Shown here piece after piece: positions 51,316-59,807 of a stretch of DNA of 64,000 bases (its first letter is position 1; each line of letters begins with the position of its first letter). Below the pieces are notes generated by a model, which worked only from the letters and a program-made list of their open reading frames with translations, searched no databases and was not told where the DNA came from. Where the stretch lies: the NCBI GenBank assembly GCA_938009275.1, contig CALLHY010000057.1, positions 62,001-126,000 of the forward strand, read 5' to 3'. Made by a program: the position numbers and the translations under genes. The DNA comes from an uncultured bacterium. GTDB taxonomy: Bacteria > Cloacimonadota > Cloacimonadia > Cloacimonadales > Cloacimonadaceae.

Positions 51316-54282
51316 ATGAAACTGGAAGAGCTGAATTACTATTATAATAAGTTCAAGTTTGGAGAGGACATATTCCATCAGCTTATGCAAAAGCGGGTGC
51401 GTGACATCCTATTGGTATCCACCTTTTATGATGCATTCATCTTCGAGCAGGATGGCAGGCTTTCGGAGCAGATATTTGGGGAATACCGCCAGTTAAACTT
51501 AACCACCACACCACGCATTACGTCGGTTCCCACAGGTGAAGAAGCATTGCTAAAGATGCAGGAGCAGGATTTTGACCTGGTGATAACCATGATGCGCATT
51601 GGCGAGGTGGGGCCTTTTCAGCTTGCCAAAACCATAAAGCAGAGCAAGCCAGACTTGCCTGTGCTATTGCTATTAAACGTGGCATCGGACTATGTTATAT
51701 GGGAAAACCATCCCAATGAAAAGCAGTATATAGACGATGTTTTTTTGTGGAATGGCGATACCAAGCTCTTTTTGGCGATGGTGAAGAGCGTGGAAGACAA
51801 GATGAACGTTGAGTATGACACGGCTCATGGCTTGGTTAGGGTGATACTTTTGGTGGAGGACTCGGTTCATTATTATTCCATGTTTTTGCCCTCGCTATAT
51901 TCGGTGGTGATGAAGCAAACCCAGAAGCTGATAGAGGAAGAGGTTAGCGACATTAACAAACGGCTAAGGATGCGAATACGTCCTAAGGTGCTGGTGGTGC
52001 ATGACTACAATGAAGCATTGGCATTGTATGAAAAGTATTCCGAGTACCTCTTGTGCCTTATCTCCGATGTCCGCTATAAGGTGGATGGCGAAGTTGATGC
52101 GCATGCGGGCATTAAGCTGATTAAGCACATTATGAAAACCAATACCGATTTGCCTATGATATTACAATCCTCCGAAAGTGAGAATGAAGAGATTGCCAGA
52201 GGCCTTGGCGTGTATTTCCTGAACAAGAACTCCAAACATCTGTTCTCAGATTTGCGAAACTACATGGTGTATAACCTGGGCTTTGGTAATTTCTGCTTCC
52301 GGGATGGCGAGGGGAACATAATAGAAGAAGCGGCGAACATAGCTGAGTTTGAAAATAAGATATTGCACATTCCCGAAGATACCCTGGTGTTTCACAGTAA
52401 GTTCAATCACTTCTCAAACTGGCTGATTGCCCACGGAGAAGTGCAGATTGCCAAGAAGATAAGACCGATGAAGATAGAGGACTTTGGCAGCAAAGAAGAG
52501 CTTAGAGACTTTCTGTATCACGTGTTCCGAACCGTTAGAATAGACAAAAACCGGGGTAAAATAATAAACTTCGATGCAGTGTCTTTAAGCGAAATGAATC
52601 AGATTATCCGGTTGACAGAGGGTTCATTGGGCGGTAAAGGGCGTGGACTTGCCTTCCTGAATGCGCTGCTTTGCACAATGGACTATGAAAAGAAATTTGA
52701 TACTATATCCATATCTTTGCCCAGCACGGCGATTATTGGAACTATGGAATTTGACCAGTTTGTGGAGCGGAACGAGATTCAGGCGCAGGTGGCAGGTAAA
52801 ACGGATGAGGAGATAGATGCCATCTTTATCGCGGGGAAGCTTACCGACCAACTGGTAACCCGCCTGGAAGTGTATCTGGACGAAGTTACCTATCCCATTG
52901 CGGTAAGATCATCGAGTCTTTTGGAAGATAGCCAGGCACAGCCTTTGGCGGGGGTGTATAGAACCTTTATGCTGCCTAATAACCATCCTGATAAGCTGCA
53001 TAGATTGCGTCAATTGATGGATGCCATAAAGCTGGTGTTTGCCTCGGTATATTTATCGGATGCCCGTGCCTTTTTGGAAGCATTGAACTTTAAGGCGGAA
53101 GAAGAGAAGATGGCGGTGATAATCCAGGAAACGGTTGGCAGTCTGAAGGGTGAGCACTATTATTATCCGCATATTTCGGGAGTGGCGCAGAGCTATAACT
53201 TTTATCCCACAGCGCATATGCAGCACACCGATGGCATTGCCAATATCGCGCTGGGCCTGGGTAAATCGGTGGTGGAAGGAAAGCTAAACTTCCGCTTTTG
53301 TCCGCGCTATCCGCAAACAGATATGTTGCCCCAACAGGAGATGATGCGTTCGTCACAAAAGGAATTTTTTGCGCTGGATTTGTCGCTTAATGATTCGGAT
53401 TTGTGCAAAGGTGAGGAGATAACGCTTGCCAAGCTGAACGTAAAGGATGCCGAGCGGCATGGCAGCTTGCGCTATATAGCCTCTGTGTGGGATTATGATA
53501 ATTATAGGCTAACCGATAACCTGGCAGAGCGGGGAATGAAGGTGCTTACCTTTTCCAGCATCCTGAAGCATAACTACTTTCCTCTGGCAAAGATTGTGGA
53601 AGAGCTATTGGAGATTGGCGAGATTGCCCTGGGCATACCCGTGGAGATAGAATTTGCCGTTAATCTGGATGCCGATCAGCGTTATAAGCATAAGCCCAGC
53701 TTTTATATATTGCAGATAAGGCCGCTAAGCGTTAGTGCCGATGCCTATCGCATAGATACCAGCCAATTGGACAAGAAAGAACTGCTGATGTACACCGAGC
53801 ATGGCATGGGAAATGGGATGATAAACGAGCTGACAGATGTGATATATCTCGATCCTGCTCGCTTTGACAAAACCAGAACCCAGGAGATGCAGGAAGAGGT
53901 GGAACGTTTTAATAATAAGATGGCAGACATGGGGAAGAGGTATATCCTTATAGGTCCCGGGCGTTGGGGTTCGCGTGACAGGTTCCTTGGCATACCCGTG
54001 CGCTGGCCGCAGATAAACAGGGCTAAGGTGATATTGGAGACGGGGCTGAGAGACTTTATAGTAGAGGCCTCGCAAGGTACGCATTTCTTCCACAATCTGG
54101 TGGCAATGAATGTGGGCTATTTTACTATTCCCTTTGTGTCACAAACAGATTTTGTGGATATGGACTGGCTGTTATCCCAGCCCATTAAGGAACGAGGTGA
54201 GTTCTTTGTGCATCTGGAGTTTTCGCATCCATTGGTGGTGCGGATGGATGGCAAAACCGGATTGGCAGTAATACATAAGTAG
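51316..54282 (+). CDS. Receiver-like domains fused to PPDK/PEP-synthase N-terminal domain (paralogue 1)
   Basis: 988 aa. REC-like domain 1 (about residues 25-160) lacks the phosphoacceptor: Met replaces Asp in DLVITMMRIG. REC-like domain 2 (about 172-320) keeps the acidic pair (VEDS), the acceptor-position Asp251 (LISDVRY) and Lys304. A PPDK/PEP-synthase ATP-grasp-type domain (PF01326-like, about 415-830) follows with LGGKGRGLAFL, YPIAVRSSSLLEDSQ, AGVYRTFML and ILQIRPL, then a C-terminal block with GPGRWGSRDRFLGIPV. The swivelling phosphohistidine and PEP-barrel domains of true PPDK are absent. ATG at 51316 has GAGGT; a GTG one codon earlier is possible. Confidence 0.82.
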   Translation: MKLEELNYYYNKFKFGEDIFHQLMQKRVRDILLVSTFYDAFIFEQDGRLSEQIFGEYRQLNLTTTPRITSVPTGEEALLKMQEQDFDLVITMMRIGEVGPFQLAKTIKQSKPDLPVLLLLNVASDYVIWENHPNEKQYIDDVFLWNGDTKLFLAMVKSVEDKMNVEYDTAHGLVRVILLVEDSVHYYSMFLPSLYSVVMKQTQKLIEEEVSDINKRLRMRIRPKVLVVHDYNEALALYEKYSEYLLCLISDVRYKVDGEVDAHAGIKLIKHIMKTNTDLPMILQSSESENEEIARGLGVYFLNKNSKHLFSDLRNYMVYNLGFGNFCFRDGEGNIIEEAANIAEFENKILHIPEDTLVFHSKFNHFSNWLIAHGEVQIAKKIRPMKIEDFGSKEELRDFLYHVFRTVRIDKNRGKIINFDAVSLSEMNQIIRLTEGSLGGKGRGLAFLNALLCTMDYEKKFDTISISLPSTAIIGTMEFDQFVERNEIQAQVAGKTDEEIDAIFIAGKLTDQLVTRLEVYLDEVTYPIAVRSSSLLEDSQAQPLAGVYRTFMLPNNHPDKLHRLRQLMDAIKLVFASVYLSDARAFLEALNFKAEEEKMAVIIQETVGSLKGEHYYYPHISGVAQSYNFYPTAHMQHTDGIANIALGLGKSVVEGKLNFRFCPRYPQTDMLPQQEMMRSSQKEFFALDLSLNDSDLCKGEEITLAKLNVKDAERHGSLRYIASVWDYDNYRLTDNLAERGMKVLTFSSILKHNYFPLAKIVEELLEIGEIALGIPVEIEFAVNLDADQRYKHKPSFYILQIRPLSVSADAYRIDTSQLDKKELLMYTEHGMGNGMINELTDVIYLDPARFDKTRTQEMQEEVERFNNKMADMGKRYILIGPGRWGSRDRFLGIPVRWPQINRAKVILETGLRDFIVEASQGTHFFHNLVAMNVGYFTIPFVSQTDFVDMDWLLSQPIKERGEFFVHLEFSHPLVVRMDGKTGLAVIHK

Positions 54283-54288
54283 GAACGG

Positions 54289-57219
54289 GTGATCTCTACT
54301 AACTTTTGGGCTCAGGAAGCATCACTGCTGGATTCATTGATGCAGCATAAGGTAGAACGAATACTAATGATTTCATCGCTGTATGATTCATTTGTATTTG
54401 AGGTGGATGGCTTTTTGGCAGAGCAGCTTAGTGAAGACTTTCACCTGCTAAATCTTAGCACACAGCCCAATGTGTATCATGCTTCATCGTTGGAAAGCGC
54501 ATTAAAGCTGCTGGAACAAGAGCAGATAGACATTATTATAGTGCATCTGGCATCGATGCGGCAGATAGCCCTAAGCCTGCTGGAGCTGATAAAAGAGTAT
54601 AAGCCAGATTTGCCGGTGTACTTTTTGCTGGGTGCACCGCAGGACTTGATGTTTATAGAAAACCATGTGGAGGAGCTGAGGGGAGTTCAGGATTTCTTTT
54701 ATTGGAATGGAGATTCGAAGCTGTTTTTGGCGATTATTAAGCTTTGGGAAGAGCTGTTGAATATCCCCAGGGACATAGAGGCGTATAACATTCCGATAAT
54801 AATGGTGGTAGAAACCTTTATTCCATACTATTCTCAGTTCCTGCCTCTGTTGTACGAACAGATTATGCAGCTATGTCTGGGGCTGATCCGCAATGAACAT
54901 CAGAGCATGTATAAAAACCTTTATCTGAATGCCAGACCACGGATTGTGCTTCTGCACGATTATGCCTCGGCGGTGGACTTTTATAATCAGCATAGGGATT
55001 CCATTATCGGTGTGATAAGTAACATTAACTATCACTACCTTGGTGAATCTCATCCCAATGGTGGATTGGAACTGCTGCAGTTTATCCGCAAGCAAAGTGC
55101 GGGGTTGCCATTTCTGATGCAGTCTTTTAATCCCATGTATCGTGATATTGTGTCCAGCAATGAAGGTGACTTCTTGTACAAAGACTTGCCCGGGCTTAGC
55201 AGGCAACTGCGCAGGTGGCTACAGACAGAAATGAGCTTTGCCAAGTTTACCTTCCGCGAGCCAAATGGCAAGAAGATTGGCGAAGCAAGCTCACTTATTG
55301 GCTTTCACAAAGTGCTGAAGGACTTGCCCGCAAGCTCGGTGAAGTATCACATGCAAAACAGACATTTTCATGCCTGGTTGGCTACACATGCCGAAGCTGC
55401 GATGTGCCAGTATCTGGATAAGCTGGATGCCTCCTTAGAACCCAATGCCATTCGGGACAATCTGGAGGAGGCTTTTACCTCGCTGATAGGCTATCGGCGT
55501 AGAGAAAAGATTCAGGATTACAATGATGAAGCGGACTTTGACCTTAATCTGATATATAAGATTGGAGATGATTCCATCGGTGGTAAGGGACGAGGCCTGG
55601 CATTTTTGAATGTGGTATTGAACCGCTATAGCACTTTGGCAGAGAAATATCCGGCAGTTAAGATATCTGTTCCCGTAGCGGCAGTGTTGGCAACAGGCAT
55701 TTTTGATGAATTTATAAGTTTCAATCCTCAGTTGGCAGATTTGGAAGCGATGGAGGCAATGAGCGACGAAGAGATAGACAGGATGTTTCTGGCAGCACAA
55801 CTACCACAAAGGAGCATTTCCTCGCTAAGCAGTTTGCTTGCCAAGTGTAATTCACCCTTGGCGGTGAGGTCGTCATCGGTGCTGGAGGATCACGTTGCTA
55901 ATCCATTTGCGGGTGTGTTTCGAACCTTTCTGCTGCCCAATAGCCATCCGGAAGCAAGAGTGCGTTTGGGGCAGCTTATTCAGGCGATAAAGCTAGTGTA
56001 TTCGTCTATGTTTCTAAAAAATGCCAGAGCTTATCGCGAGTCACTAAACATCCCAGCGCGGGAAGAAAAGATGGCGGTGATAATCCAAAAAGTGGCAGGC
56101 TCACAGCATGGAGAGCTGTTTTACCCTATGTTATCGGGAGTGGCTCAGTCGTATAACTATTATCCGGCGGTTAATATGAGCCATGAAGATGGGATAGTTA
56201 CGCTTTCTACCGGTTTGGGTAAAACAGCCGTTGAACGTGAGCGTACCTTTGCCTTTTGCCCTTGCTTTCCCAAGCTGGATATGTTTCCCGCGGTGGATAT
56301 CGTAAAGGGTGCGCAACGCCATTTCTATGCACTGGATGTGAATAACAACGACTTTTCGCTGATAGAAGGTGAAGAAAGCACTTTGTCGAGGGCAAGGGTG
56401 TCGCAAAACTTGCTGGAAAACGAATTGCAGATGCTTAGCTCGGTGTGGGAACACGAAAACAAAGAATTCATTAGCGGCAAGTATGCCAAAGGCCCAAGAG
56501 TGATAACATACCGCAACATTCTACATTACAACGAAGCACCTCTGGCGGCAATACTGAAAGACTTTATGAGCCTTGGCAGAGAGGTGCTGGGCTGTGAAGT
56601 GGAGATGGAATTTGCTTTCGATATAGACGCGCAAAGCGGACAGCAGAGCTTTCACCTGTTGCAGATAAGGCCTATAACTATAAACAAGCATCTCTATAGC
56701 AGTGACCTGAAAGATTGGTTGAACAAGAAAGATGAACTGGTGCTTTTTTCCTCCTATGCGCTGGGTAGCTCTCTTGAAGATAATCTGGACACAATAGTGT
56801 ATTTGCCACCCGCAAGATTTGACATAGTAAAGACAGAGCTGATGGCACAGGAACTGGATGAGATAAATCAGAGCCTGAAGCCTAGGAAGTACCTGCTAAT
56901 CGGTCCGGGAAGATGGGGCTCGAGAGACAGATTTTTGGGCATACCGGTTGCATGGAGCCAGATTACCAATGTGGCTACCATTGTGGAAGTATTGCTCCCC
57001 AACATGTCTATAGAAGCCAGTCAGGGCAGCCATTTCTTTCATAATCTATTTAGCATGAGCGTAGCTTATCTAACTGTAAAAGAGGAATCTGATTATGTGG
57101 CATGGGATTGGCTGAGCTCTTTGCCATCTGAAAGAGAGGGAACTTTCTTCGAAGTAAAAAAAACTCCTCAAAACTTAAAGATTTTGTTTGACGGAAAAAA
57201 CGCAGCCATTATTAAGTGA
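54289..57219 (+). CDS. Receiver-like domains fused to PPDK/PEP-synthase N-terminal domain (paralogue 2)
   Basis: 976 aa, the same architecture as the upstream gene and clearly a tandem duplicate (shared IGPGRWGSRDRFLGIPV, GGKGRGLAFLN, AVRSSSVLEDHVANPFAGV, LLQIRPI). Both receiver-like domains are degenerate: His replaces the acceptor in the first (DIIIVHLAS), and Asn245 replaces Asp in the second (GVISNINYHY), though Lys298 remains. It too lacks phosphohistidine and PEP-binding domains. The start is GTG, 6 bp after the previous stop with an AGGAACG ribosome site. It may form a heterodimer with paralogue 1 in which only one partner can be phosphorylated. Confidence 0.82.
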   Translation: MISTNFWAQEASLLDSLMQHKVERILMISSLYDSFVFEVDGFLAEQLSEDFHLLNLSTQPNVYHASSLESALKLLEQEQIDIIIVHLASMRQIALSLLELIKEYKPDLPVYFLLGAPQDLMFIENHVEELRGVQDFFYWNGDSKLFLAIIKLWEELLNIPRDIEAYNIPIIMVVETFIPYYSQFLPLLYEQIMQLCLGLIRNEHQSMYKNLYLNARPRIVLLHDYASAVDFYNQHRDSIIGVISNINYHYLGESHPNGGLELLQFIRKQSAGLPFLMQSFNPMYRDIVSSNEGDFLYKDLPGLSRQLRRWLQTEMSFAKFTFREPNGKKIGEASSLIGFHKVLKDLPASSVKYHMQNRHFHAWLATHAEAAMCQYLDKLDASLEPNAIRDNLEEAFTSLIGYRRREKIQDYNDEADFDLNLIYKIGDDSIGGKGRGLAFLNVVLNRYSTLAEKYPAVKISVPVAAVLATGIFDEFISFNPQLADLEAMEAMSDEEIDRMFLAAQLPQRSISSLSSLLAKCNSPLAVRSSSVLEDHVANPFAGVFRTFLLPNSHPEARVRLGQLIQAIKLVYSSMFLKNARAYRESLNIPAREEKMAVIIQKVAGSQHGELFYPMLSGVAQSYNYYPAVNMSHEDGIVTLSTGLGKTAVERERTFAFCPCFPKLDMFPAVDIVKGAQRHFYALDVNNNDFSLIEGEESTLSRARVSQNLLENELQMLSSVWEHENKEFISGKYAKGPRVITYRNILHYNEAPLAAILKDFMSLGREVLGCEVEMEFAFDIDAQSGQQSFHLLQIRPITINKHLYSSDLKDWLNKKDELVLFSSYALGSSLEDNLDTIVYLPPARFDIVKTELMAQELDEINQSLKPRKYLLIGPGRWGSRDRFLGIPVAWSQITNVATIVEVLLPNMSIEASQGSHFFHNLFSMSVAYLTVKEESDYVAWDWLSSLPSEREGTFFEVKKTPQNLKILFDGKNAAIIK

Positions 57220-57270
57220 ACTATGTGTGTTTAGCCCAGTGTGAGCGATATTAGAACAAGACCATAAACG

Positions 57271-57289
57271 TGTGTGACAAAATAACACA
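57271..57289 (+). promoter_or_regulatory. Dyad just upstream of gdhA
   Basis: TGTGT (57271-57275) and ACACA (57285-57289) with a 9-bp spacer, directly before the GGAGGT ribosome site. It is a possible operator or stem over the ribosome site; the spacing does not fit the standard Rex or CRP consensus. Confidence 0.3.
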
Positions 57290-57303
57290 GGAGGTATGTG
57301 AAT

Positions 57304-58635
57304 ATGACCATGCACGAATTTCTCCACCAGGTTTCAGCCAAGAATGCTGACCAACCTGAATTCATCCAAGCGGTAACAGAAGTTATCGAAAGCATCTGGG
57401 ACGTATATGAAGCCAATCCCCAGTATCGCAAAGCAAAGATTCTGGACAGAATCGTAGAACCTGAACGCACCATTATTTTCCGTGTTCCGTGGCAAACGGA
57501 TTCTGGAGAAGTGGTAGTGAACCGCGGTTTCAGGGTGGAATTTAACAGCGCAATTGGCCCCTACAAAGGTGGCTTACGCTTCCATCCCAGTGTAAACTTA
57601 GGTATCCTGAAGTTCCTCGGTTTCGAACAAATCTTTAAGAACAGTCTTACCACTCTGCCTATGGGTGGAGGTAAAGGCGGGTCGGACTTCAATCCTCGTG
57701 GAAGAAGCGATGATGAAGTACAGCGGTTTTGTCATTCCTTTATGCTGGAGCTATTCCGTCATATAGGTCATAACACAGACGTTCCTGCCGGTGACATTGG
57801 TGTAGGCAAACGCGAGATTGGCTATATGTTCGGTATGTATAAGAAGATAAAGAATGAAACCACAGGCGTGCTTACCGGTAAGGGTCTGGATTGGGGCGGA
57901 AGCCTTATACGTCCCGAAGCCACAGGCTTTGGTACCGTTTACTTCGCCGAAGAAATGCTAAAGACACGTGGTGAAGGCTTCGAAGGCAAGGAAGTATTGG
58001 TTTCGGGAAGCGGTAACGTTTCTCAGTTTGCCATTCAGAAGGTGAATGAGCTGGGCGGAAAAGTGGTAACAGCTTCCGATTCCGACGGCTTTATTTACGA
58101 TCCAGACGGCATCAAAGGCGAGAAATGGGAATACCTGATGGAACTGAAGAATGTACGCAGAGGCAGAATTAGCGAATACGCCGAAGAATTTGGCGTAAAG
58201 TATTATGCCGGCGAACGTCCATGGGGAATCCAGGGTAAGATTGCCCTGCCCTGTGCCACCCAGAATGAGATAAATGGCGAAGAAGCTAAGATACTGGTTA
58301 AGAATGGCTGTATCTGCGTTTCTGAAGGTGCAAATATGCCCACCACTTCCGAAGGCGTGGAGATCTTCCTTGAGAACAAGATTCTCTATGGCCCCGGCAA
58401 AGCAGCCAATGCCGGTGGTGTTGCTACGTCGGGATTGGAAATGACTCAGAACTCCATGCGTCTGTCCTGGGGTAGAGATGAAGTTGATGCCAGATTGCAC
58501 GGTATTATGAAGGCAATTCACGAACAGTGCGTTACCTACGGCAAATCCGGGCAGTTTATAAACTACGTAAAAGGTGCCAATGTGGCCGGATTCATTAAAG
58601 TTGCAAATGCAATGATGGACCTTGGCTTAATCTAA
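57304..58635 (+). CDS. gdhA: Glutamate dehydrogenase (hexameric class I, GdhA-type)
   Basis: A 443-aa GDH of the 450-residue hexameric class. The N-terminal block RGFRVEFNSAIGPYKGGLRF, the catalytic-lysine motif LPMGGGKGGSDFNPRGRSD and the dinucleotide motif LVSGSGNVSQFA (about residues 235-246) are present. It interconverts glutamate with 2-oxoglutarate and ammonia. Cofactor choice (NADP or NAD) cannot be settled by eye; the GSGNV form and length are commonest in NADP enzymes. GGAGGT stands 8 nt before the ATG at 57304. It is followed by a very strong terminator. Confidence 0.95.
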   Translation: MTMHEFLHQVSAKNADQPEFIQAVTEVIESIWDVYEANPQYRKAKILDRIVEPERTIIFRVPWQTDSGEVVVNRGFRVEFNSAIGPYKGGLRFHPSVNLGILKFLGFEQIFKNSLTTLPMGGGKGGSDFNPRGRSDDEVQRFCHSFMLELFRHIGHNTDVPAGDIGVGKREIGYMFGMYKKIKNETTGVLTGKGLDWGGSLIRPEATGFGTVYFAEEMLKTRGEGFEGKEVLVSGSGNVSQFAIQKVNELGGKVVTASDSDGFIYDPDGIKGEKWEYLMELKNVRRGRISEYAEEFGVKYYAGERPWGIQGKIALPCATQNEINGEEAKILVKNGCICVSEGANMPTTSEGVEIFLENKILYGPGKAANAGGVATSGLEMTQNSMRLSWGRDEVDARLHGIMKAIHEQCVTYGKSGQFINYVKGANVAGFIKVANAMMDLGLI

Positions 58636-58646
58636 TTCCAATTATG

Positions 58647-58684
58647 AAACCGGAAGCTTAGCAACAAACAGCTTCCGGTTTTTT
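58647..58684 (+). terminator. Rho-independent terminator after gdhA, abutting the kinase gene
   Basis: A perfect 12-bp stem AAACCGGAAGCT / AGCTTCCGGTTT with an 11-nt loop and a T-run to 58684. The kinase ATG (58692) follows 7 nt later. Confidence 0.92.
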
Positions 58685-58691
58685 ATTGTCT

Positions 58692-59807
58692 ATGGAAGAT
58701 ATGCTAAACATTGAAGAAAGTGTATTTGCTCTAAAAGAGCGAATCAAAGAGCTAAGCTGTCTGTACAGGATAGCCGAGCTTGCCAGTATGCCAAATCTTG
58801 ATCCAGGAGAGCTGTTGCAAAGAGCAGTGGAAATGATTCCCCCTGCCATGCAATATCCTGAGGTGGCTTGTGCTCATCTGATGGTGAATGGCGTTAGCTA
58901 TTACAGTCCTGGTTACAAGCCAACAAGTAACTGCCTTACTGCAAATATCGCTACCAATTTTACCACTGTAGGTTGCTTGCAGGTTTTCTATCCCGATGAT
59001 GCCAGCCTGAAATTCTTAACTGAAGAAGAAAAGCTAATCGAAACGCTTGCACAGCATATTTCGCTGATAATGGAAAGGCGTAATGCCCAGGAGTATAACG
59101 CCAAACTTCAAGAGCAGCTAAGGCATGCCGACAGGCTTGCCACCATTGGCCAGCTCTCTGCCGGCATAGCCCATGAGATAAATGAACCACTTTCTGCTAT
59201 TCTGGGTTTTGCTCAGCTCATCTTGGCAGAAACAGAGCTTCCAGAAGCCGCCAATGAAGACATGCAGAAGATTGTAAATGCATCTTTGCATGCCAGAGAG
59301 GTAGTGCGTAAGCTGATGTTGTTTTCACGCCAGGTACCGCCCAAAATGGCAGCTCTGGACATAAACAAGCTGATAGAAGAGGGCTTTTATTTTTTAGAAA
59401 ACCGCTGTGCCAAGCAGGGGGTTCAGATACTACGCGATTTGCAGCCCAATCTCCCCCCTGTAACTGCCGATGCCAGCCAAATGCATCAAGTATTGGTGAA
59501 CCTGAGCGTAAACTCCATGCAAGCCATGCCCAAGGGTGGGCTGATAAACATAAAGACCAGACTGGTGGACGACAACGTGGTGATAAGTATTAGCGACACC
59601 GGGCAAGGGATGGATAATGAGATATTGCAAAAGATATTTATTCCCTTTTTTACTACCAAAGACATCGATCAGGGCACGGGTTTGGGTCTCTCGGTGGTGC
59701 ACGGCATAATAAGCGCACACAATGCAGCCATAAAAGTAGAAAGCGAGCCCGGCAAAGGCTCTACATTCAAAATATACATGAAGGTAAGTAGCGATGAATG
59801 CTCCTGA
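58692..59807 (+). CDS. GAF-domain sensor histidine kinase (NtrB/AtoS-like)
   Basis: A 371-aa soluble kinase. A GAF-like sensor (about residues 20-125) is followed by the HisKA helix with AGIAHEINEPLSAILGF (phosphoacceptor His161) and the HATPase domain: N-box VLVNLSVNSMQAMPKGG, G1 ISDTGQGMDN, F-box IFIPFFTTK and G2 GTGLGLSVVHGI. There is no membrane segment, so it senses a cytoplasmic signal. It overlaps the response-regulator gene by 14 nt. The start is uncertain (TTG 58686, ATG 58692 or 58701): no ribosome site is visible because the gdhA terminator lies directly upstream. Confidence 0.92.
   Translation: MEDMLNIEESVFALKERIKELSCLYRIAELASMPNLDPGELLQRAVEMIPPAMQYPEVACAHLMVNGVSYYSPGYKPTSNCLTANIATNFTTVGCLQVFYPDDASLKFLTEEEKLIETLAQHISLIMERRNAQEYNAKLQEQLRHADRLATIGQLSAGIAHEINEPLSAILGFAQLILAETELPEAANEDMQKIVNASLHAREVVRKLMLFSRQVPPKMAALDINKLIEEGFYFLENRCAKQGVQILRDLQPNLPPVTADASQMHQVLVNLSVNSMQAMPKGGLINIKTRLVDDNVVISISDTGQGMDNEILQKIFIPFFTTKDIDQGTGLGLSVVHGIISAHNAAIKVESEPGKGSTFKIYMKVSSDECS

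Noticed and set aside
51049..51390. 113-aa minus-strand ORF reading into the REC-PPDK gene
   Set aside because: It translates the inverted repeat and poly-G run, and overlaps a well-supported gene start.
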